Shown here in pieces: positions 59,287 to 64,000 of a stretch of 64,000 nucleotides of DNA. The DNA comes from Acidaminobacterium chupaoyuni (lineage in GTDB: Bacteria > Bacillota > Clostridia > Oscillospirales > Butyricicoccaceae). The position numbers and the translations under genes were made by a program. The stretch lies in the NCBI GenBank assembly GCA_047936785.1, contig CP176394.1, one strand, 5' to 3'. How positions within the stretch are numbered: the stretch's first letter is position 1; each line of letters begins with the position of its first letter. Under the pieces are notes generated by a model. That model was not told where the DNA came from and did not search any database. It saw nothing but the letters and a program-made list of their open reading frames with translations.

Positions 59287-60789
59287 ATGGCATATTATTT
59301 CAGTGAACCTTCCCATACCTTTGGTGAATATCTGTTGGTACCCGGTTATTCTTCCAAGGAGTGCATTCCTGCGAATGTAAGCCTGAAAACTCCTTTGGTC
59401 AAATTCAAAAAAGGCGAAGAACCCGCCATCAGTTTGAATATCCCTTTGGTTTCCGCCATCATGCAGTCGGTTTCCGATGATAAAATGGCCATCGCCCTTG
59501 CAAAAGAAGGCGGCCTTTCTTTTATCTATGGTTCTCAGACCATCGAAGACGAAGCGGCCATGGTCGCCCGCGTAAAAGCTTATAAAGCCGGCTTTGTTCG
59601 CAGCGACAGCAACCTTTCCCCCGAAAATACTCTGGAGGATATTCTGGCGCTGACAGAAAAGACAGGCCATTCCACCATTGCCATCACCGATGACGGCACA
59701 GCCGAAGGCAAGCTTGTCGGCGTTGTAACAAGCCGCGATTACCGCGTCAGCCGCATGGATGCTTTGACAAAGGTCAAAGAGTTCATGACGCCTTTTGAAA
59801 AGCTGATCTATGCCAGCGACACCACCACACTAAAAGAAGCAAACGATATCATTTGGGAACATAAGCTGAATTCTCTTCCTTTGGTGGATGATCAGCAGCG
59901 CCTGAAATATTTTGTTTTCCGTAAAGACTACTCTTCTCATAAAGAAAACGCGCTGGAACTGCTGGATGGTTCCAAACGCTATATGGTCGGTGCCGGCATC
60001 AACACCCGCGATTATGCCGAGCGCGTGCCCGCGCTGGTAAACGCCGGGGCTGATGTGCTTTGCATCGATTCTTCCGAAGGCTTTTCCGAATGGCAGAAAC
60101 TCACGCTGGAATGGGTTCGCAAAGAATATGGCGACAGCGTGAAAGTGGGCGCCGGCAATGTGGTGGATGCCGAAGGCTTCCGTTTTCTGGCCGAAGCAGG
60201 CGCCGATTTTGTGAAAGTGGGCATCGGCGGCGGTTCCATCTGCATCACCCGCGAGCAAAAGGGCATTGGCCGCGGCCAGGCCACCGCGATCATCGAAGTG
60301 GCGGCGGCGCGCGACGCTTATTATAAAGAAACCGGCATCTATGTGCCCATCTGCTCGGATGGCGGCATCGTTCACGATTATCACATGACCCTTGCTTTGG
60401 CGATGGGTTCCGATTTCATCATGTTGGGCCGTTACTTCTCGCGCTTTGATGAAAGCCCCACCAACAAGGTCATCATCAACGGCAACTACATGAAAGAATA
60501 TTGGGGCGAAGGTTCCAACCGCGCCCGCAACTGGCAGCGTTACGACATGGGCGGCGACAAAAAGCTTTCTTTCGAAGAAGGCGTCGATTCCTATGTTCCT
60601 TATGCAGGCAGCCTGAAAGACAATGTCACCCTTTCGCTCAACAAGGTGCGTTCCACCATGTGCAACTGCGGTGTGCTGAATATTCCCGATCTGCAGCGCG
60701 ACGCCAAGATGACTTTGGTTTCCGCCACCAGCATCGTGGAAGGCGGCTCGCACGATGTGGTGCTGAAAGACAGCTCCGTCATCAAATAA
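59287..60789 (+). CDS. guaB: IMP dehydrogenase family protein (long form with CBS pair)
   Basis: 500 residues, the full IMPDH layout: TIM barrel with SAIMQSVSD, a CBS pair (~105-225, with TGHSTIAITDDGTAEGKLVGVVTSRDYRV), the catalytic loop GGGSICITREQ (Cys nucleophile), a flap region and the phosphate site CSDGGI. It oxidises IMP to XMP with NAD, the first step to GMP. The sequence differs from the usual bacterial GuaB (e.g. SICTTR, PVTFDDVLL), so this is a divergent subfamily, close in length to eukaryotic-type enzymes. ATG at 59287 has AGGAG eight bases upstream. guaA does not adjoin it. Confidence 0.87.
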   Translation: MAYYFSEPSHTFGEYLLVPGYSSKECIPANVSLKTPLVKFKKGEEPAISLNIPLVSAIMQSVSDDKMAIALAKEGGLSFIYGSQTIEDEAAMVARVKAYKAGFVRSDSNLSPENTLEDILALTEKTGHSTIAITDDGTAEGKLVGVVTSRDYRVSRMDALTKVKEFMTPFEKLIYASDTTTLKEANDIIWEHKLNSLPLVDDQQRLKYFVFRKDYSSHKENALELLDGSKRYMVGAGINTRDYAERVPALVNAGADVLCIDSSEGFSEWQKLTLEWVRKEYGDSVKVGAGNVVDAEGFRFLAEAGADFVKVGIGGGSICITREQKGIGRGQATAIIEVAAARDAYYKETGIYVPICSDGGIVHDYHMTLALAMGSDFIMLGRYFSRFDESPTNKVIINGNYMKEYWGEGSNRARNWQRYDMGGDKKLSFEEGVDSYVPYAGSLKDNVTLSLNKVRSTMCNCGVLNIPDLQRDAKMTLVSATSIVEGGSHDVVLKDSSVIK

Positions 60790-60820
60790 AAACCGGCTGT
60801 TTTCTTTTTAAAACAAATCA

Positions 60821-60863
60821 AAAACGACATCCCTTGCTGAAAAACAAGGGATGTCGTTTTTTT
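60821..60863 (+). terminator. Terminator of the IMPDH gene
   Basis: A 16-bp stem, AAAACGACATCCCTTG with CAAGGGATGTCGTTTT, followed by TTT. Confidence 0.93.
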
Positions 60864-60894
60864 AATGACCGGCGGCTGTTTTCGAAGCCTGCCG

Positions 60895-61998
60895 CTAAAA
60901 ATCATCTTCTGTCACCACACGGTCGCGATAGACCACACAGTTTCTGCCCGAATCTTTTGCCTGATACAGCATATGATCGGCTTCATGCAGAATGCCTACC
61001 ATGGTTTCTTCGCCCTGCGGAACCGTCAGGCTGACGCCCACGCTCACCGTGACCACAGGCGCCGCCGTTTTTCTTGCCGCTTCGATTTCCAGCTTCATGA
61101 TATTTTCTTTCATGCGATAAGCCAGTTTCATGGCGTCTTTCTCTTCCGAAACAGAAATACAGACCAAAAATTCTTCTCCGCCCGTGCGGCAAACGATATC
61201 CGAGGCTCTGCCGTAAGAATGCTTGGTAGCCGCGGCGATCTTTTTCAGCACTTCGTCGCCTTCATAATGGCCAAAAGTATCGTTATAGGCCTTAAAATAA
61301 TCGATATCCACGGCGATGGCGGCAAATTTGCGCTTATGGCGGCGGCAAAGCTGCCACAAGATATTGGCCTGTTCATAGCCATATTTTCTGTTGGCCACCT
61401 GCGTTAAAAAATCGATCTTTGCTTCGCTTTCCAGTTTTGCTGTGACCGTAATATAATTCTGATGCACAATATAAGACAAGAAATATCCCGAAAGAACACA
61501 GGCCACTGCGTATAAATAATAAGCGCCACTGAGTTTTGCACCATGCCAGGCCAGAATCAGCGTGAAAACCTGGAACCCGAAAACCCAGCTGCGTTCACGC
61601 ATGGAAAAAATCGGCGCGACCACCAGAATGCCATCATATAAAAGCACATTGACCGGCATCCCCCAAAATTCGGGATCCACCATATAGAAAGGCAGCATCG
61701 CGGCCGAAAGCGCCATCCAGAAGCCCATATACAGCATTTGCCCCTCGCGGGGAATCACCGTTTTTTGCAGCATCAGCGTCACAAGCAGCAGCCCCGCCAG
61801 GCAAAGCGCCGAAACCGCCACGGAACCGATGATGACCAGCGGTTCCTTTTCAAAATCATTTTGCCAAAAATTCAATACCTGAAAACACAAAATAATCATG
61901 GCCGCCGCACGGATCCTTTCTAAATTCAGGTGGATCAGCCTGCTGCCAAACTGTGCGGAAAGATGAAGTGTCTTGCGCGCGGCTCTTCTGTTTTTCAT
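60895..61998 (-). CDS. Membrane diguanylate cyclase (GGDEF)
   Basis: 367 residues. About six membrane helices fill residues ~25-185, and a GGDEF domain follows: AKIDFLTQVANRKYG, VDIDYFKAYNDTFGHYEGDEVLKKI, and the active loop TGGEEF. The inhibitory site RxxD (RASD) stands five residues before GGEEF, so product feedback is possible. It should make c-di-GMP at the membrane in response to an unknown signal. ATG at 61998 is chosen; a GTG at 62007 overlaps the AAAGGGAA site. It diverges from the MocR gene across repeat array 2. Confidence 0.9.
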   Translation of the reverse strand: MKNRRAARKTLHLSAQFGSRLIHLNLERIRAAAMIILCFQVLNFWQNDFEKEPLVIIGSVAVSALCLAGLLLVTLMLQKTVIPREGQMLYMGFWMALSAAMLPFYMVDPEFWGMPVNVLLYDGILVVAPIFSMRERSWVFGFQVFTLILAWHGAKLSGAYYLYAVACVLSGYFLSYIVHQNYITVTAKLESEAKIDFLTQVANRKYGYEQANILWQLCRRHKRKFAAIAVDIDYFKAYNDTFGHYEGDEVLKKIAAATKHSYGRASDIVCRTGGEEFLVCISVSEEKDAMKLAYRMKENIMKLEIEAARKTAAPVVTVSVGVSLTVPQGEETMVGILHEADHMLYQAKDSGRNCVVYRDRVVTEDDF

Positions 61999-62090
61999 CA
62001 GTGGCACTTCCCTTTCTGTTAATGATTTTAAAAGGAATCTATGTTAGAATAAAAAACATCGATACCATCCGCTTGCAGTCATCGCTTTTT

Positions 62091-62382
62091 GCGCAGAAGC
62101 GATAGAAAGTGGCCATCGCCGCAGGCGGGCCGTGAAATGAGATATAATAACCGCTTTGCGCTATTCTATCGCGAATGCTGCGCAGAAGCGATAGAAAGTG
62201 GCCATCGCCGTAGGCGGGCCGTGAAATGAGATATAATAACCGCTTTGCGGTTCGTGAAATGAGATATAATAACCGCTTTGCGCTATTCTATCGCAAATGC
62301 TGCGCAGAAGCGATAGAAAGTGGCCATCGCCGCAGGCGGGCCGTGAAATGAGATATAATAACCGCTTTGCGGTTATTATATC
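62091..62382 (+). repeat. Tandem array 2 of the 89-bp structured repeat (three units, one with a 33-bp insert)
   Basis: Units (GCGCAGAAGCGATAG) begin at 62091, 62180 and 62302. The first spacing is 89 bp; the second is 122 = 89 + 33, caused by an internal duplication of the CGTGAAATGAGATATAATAA region. Stem A is GATATAATAACCGC / GCGGTTATTATATC with a TTT loop (62352-62382, perfect). Stem B is TTCTATCGC / GCGATAGAA enclosing TGC-TGC-GCA. Stem C has GGCC...GGCC with inner CGCC-GCA-GGCG. Each corresponds to a stem in array 1, with base changes that mostly keep pairing. It lies between the divergent GGDEF and MocR genes. Confidence 0.93.
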
Positions 62383-62452
62383 ATGCTTTTTCTTTGAATT
62401 CTACCTGTCCGTTTTTGCTGTACTTTTTCCAAAAATCGCTTGGAGGGCCCTT

Positions 62453-63850
62453 ATGAGCAGTATTACCATCAACTTCATCCCCGCCAGAGACCGCCCCATT
62501 TATTTGCAACTTTATCAACATATTGTTCAGGAAATTAAACAAGGCACTTACCGCCGCGGCGATCGTCTGCCCTCGAAACGGATGCTGGCGCAGCATCTGG
62601 CCATCAGCCTCAACACAGTAGATACCGCTTACCAGATGCTGGTCACCGAAGGTTATGTCCACGCGATTCCCAAAAGCGGCTTTTATGTCTGCGCCGTTGA
62701 GCAGCTGGAAGCGGGAGCGCCCCCGCCCATGGAGGTAACAGAGCCTTCGCCGGCCCCCCGCTTTGATTATGATTTTTCAACCGGTTCGGTGGATCCTTCG
62801 GTTTTTCCGTTTGTCACTTGGGCCCGCATCACCAAAGATCTGATGTATCATTCGCCCGATCTGCTGCATCATGGCCACCGTCAGGGTGATCTCTGCCTGC
62901 GCGAAACGCTCTGCCGCTATCTTCACCAGTTCCGCGGCGTAATTTGCGAACCTTCACAAGTCATTATCGGCGCGGGGATGGAATATCTTTTAACTGTGGT
63001 CTGCCGCCTTCTCCCGGGCGCTTCTTTCGCTATGGAAGACCCGGCTTACCCCAAAGCACGCCAAATCATTGAAAGCAGCGGCCAAAAGATCTGCCCGATT
63101 CCGCTGGATGCTTCGGGCCTGCGTGCCGATCTGCTGGATCAAAGCGGCGCCGATTGCGTTTATCTCACGCCTTCTCACCAGTTCCCCACCGGCGTGATCA
63201 TGCCTGTGGGGCGGCGAACCGAACTTTTGAAGTGGGCGAGCGCCAAAGAGAACCGTTATTTGATCGAAGATGATTACGACAGCGAATTCAAATATACCGG
63301 CCGGCCCATCCCCGCTTTGCAAAGCCTCGATATCAACGAAAAAGTGATCTATTGCGGCACTTTCTCGCGCTCTATCGCGCCCTCGATCCGCATTGGGTAT
63401 CTGGTGCTTCCCCACAAGCTGCTTTCCCGCTATCAAAAGGAATTTTCTTTGCAATCTTCCACAGTTTCACGGTTTGAACAGCATACCTTGACGCGCTTTA
63501 TCGAAGAAGGCCATTTGGAACGCCATTTGAACCGCACCCGCACGCTTTATAAAAAGCGCCGCGATCTGCTGCTTTCCTGCTTGAAAAACAGCGCGCTTGC
63601 CGAAAACCTGGCGTGGCATGGCATCGACGCGGGGCTTCATTTCACCTTGCAGCTGCAAAACGGCCTGAGCGAATCGCAGATGGTTCGGCGCGCTTCTCAA
63701 AACGGCATTCATGTGGTGGGGCTTTCGGGTTTTTATGCCGATGCCGATGCCGCCCCTGCTTCCACCATTCTTTGCGGATATGCCCATTGTTCCCCGCTTC
63801 AAATCGAAAACGGATGCCGCGCTCTTTGCGAAGCATGGCGGAACGATTGA
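62453..63850 (+). CDS. MocR-family regulator (GntR plus aminotransferase-like domain)
   Basis: 465 residues. The N-terminal winged helix (IYLQLYQHIVQEIKQGTYRRGDRLPSKRMLAQHLAISLNTVDTAYQMLVTEGYV) joins a fold-type-I aminotransferase domain (~105-465) with GAGMEYLL, EDPAYPKARQ and EDDYDSEF (PLP-binding Asp). The usual PLP Lys in the GTFSKS motif is Arg306 here (GTFSRSIAP), so an internal aldimine could not form as normal; Arg313 of the phosphate site is kept. MocR proteins usually regulate nearby PLP, GABA or amine genes. TTGGAGGG precedes ATG 62453. The upstream extension of the frame runs into repeat array 2 and is not coding. Confidence 0.9.
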   Translation: MSSITINFIPARDRPIYLQLYQHIVQEIKQGTYRRGDRLPSKRMLAQHLAISLNTVDTAYQMLVTEGYVHAIPKSGFYVCAVEQLEAGAPPPMEVTEPSPAPRFDYDFSTGSVDPSVFPFVTWARITKDLMYHSPDLLHHGHRQGDLCLRETLCRYLHQFRGVICEPSQVIIGAGMEYLLTVVCRLLPGASFAMEDPAYPKARQIIESSGQKICPIPLDASGLRADLLDQSGADCVYLTPSHQFPTGVIMPVGRRTELLKWASAKENRYLIEDDYDSEFKYTGRPIPALQSLDINEKVIYCGTFSRSIAPSIRIGYLVLPHKLLSRYQKEFSLQSSTVSRFEQHTLTRFIEEGHLERHLNRTRTLYKKRRDLLLSCLKNSALAENLAWHGIDAGLHFTLQLQNGLSESQMVRRASQNGIHVVGLSGFYADADAAPASTILCGYAHCSPLQIENGCRALCEAWRND

Positions 63851-63875
63851 CATTCTTGCAATTGAATGCTAAAAT
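63847..63875 (+). promoter_or_regulatory. Strong promoter for the gene at the right edge
   Basis: TTGACA (63847-63852), 17-bp spacer, TAAAAT (63870-63875): eleven of twelve consensus bases. It overlaps the MocR stop codon. Confidence 0.77.
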
Positions 63876-63944
63876 TTGTGCAGATACTAAACAATATTAG
63901 GGAACGCACGCGGCTTTGCCGCAGATTGGAAAGGAGAAATCTCT

Positions 63945-64000
63945 ATGCTTCACACAACCGCAATTCAAGCAATTGAAAAAAACGAAGCGATTCTCAACGA
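63945..64000 (+). CDS. Start of a gene cut by the right edge (unidentified)
   Basis: Eighteen codons are visible (MLHTTAIQAIEKNEAILN) after AAAGGAG with good spacing, downstream of a consensus promoter. Too little is present to name the product. As the next gene after a MocR regulator, it may be its target. Confidence 0.6.
   Translation, partial: MLHTTAIQAIEKNEAILN

Noticed and set aside
58719..59288. Long N-terminal extension of the TPR-like protein
   Set aside because: The open frame passes through the tRNA-Leu gene and its terminator; ATG at 58718 has a strong ribosome site.
62091..62452. N-terminal extension of the MocR protein through array 2
   Set aside because: The frame is open, but the GGAGGG ribosome site is at 62442 and the family N-terminus begins at 62453.

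Overview
The window is a chromosomal segment of a Gram-positive, probably anaerobic Clostridia, most likely of the Oscillospiraceae/Ruminococcaceae type. This is inferred from gene families and order, not from a search. Pointers are strong GGAGG ribosome sites, a CIRCE operator before groES-groL, a Firmicute LexA box before recA, the speA-like/darA/holB/ricT cluster, the recA-recX-rimO-pgsA-cysS run, RecD2, DUF4830, the YedF/DUF3343 selenium pair and stalk-domain secreted proteins. Nearly all of it is ordinary housekeeping DNA. There is no phage, IS element, CRISPR array or rRNA, and one tRNA (Leu-CAA).

Layout. 1-1.0 kb: end of trpS and a GNAT acetyltransferase. 1.1-7.9 kb: an OmpR-type two-component system followed by two secreted stalk-domain proteins, one carrying two calcineurin-like phosphoesterase domains. 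TTTCAY-N5-TTTCACA repeats resembling Pho boxes precede both the regulator and the secreted operon, suggesting a phosphate-response module. 8-16 kb (minus): groESL, a DagK-like lipid kinase, an RlmL-like rRNA methylase and a class A PBP. 16-18.8 kb (plus): BofC_C-like protein, YedF/DUF3343 and a TSUP transporter. 19-28.5 kb (minus): mreB, comF, recD2, cysS, pgsA, rimO, recX, recA. 28.5-33.9 kb (minus): a lipoprotein / response regulator / histidine kinase / YqhQ / PrmC run of overlapping genes. 34-39 kb: P-loop orphan, D,D-carboxypeptidase, mtaB and a LiaF/DUF4097 envelope operon. 39-44 kb: ung, an ABC-F ATPase, an esterase and an SPFH/NfeD pair. 44.4-48.5 kb (minus): ftsE-ftsX-M23 peptidase-CtpA, a cell-division and wall-remodelling unit. 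48.6-58.7 kb (minus): PucR-type regulator, DUF4830, ricT/holB/darA/decarboxylase/alr/femX, CBS protein and a QueG-like reductase. 58.8-64 kb: tRNA-Leu, a 36-aa membrane peptide, an IMP-dehydrogenase-like gene, a diguanylate cyclase and a MocR regulator.

Most unusual signal: a structured non-coding repeat family with an 89-bp period occurs as two tandem arrays 46 kb apart (15962-16268 and 62091-62382), with a degenerate solo copy near 44.3 kb. The arrays differ in sequence, but several stem positions change in a compensatory way, so the fold rather than the sequence appears to be kept. Both arrays lie between divergently transcribed genes and end 70-100 bp before the rightward gene. I do not recognise this family.

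Limits: all calls come from reading sequence and remembered family motifs, with no database search. Start sites were chosen by Shine-Dalgarno spacing and family N-termini.
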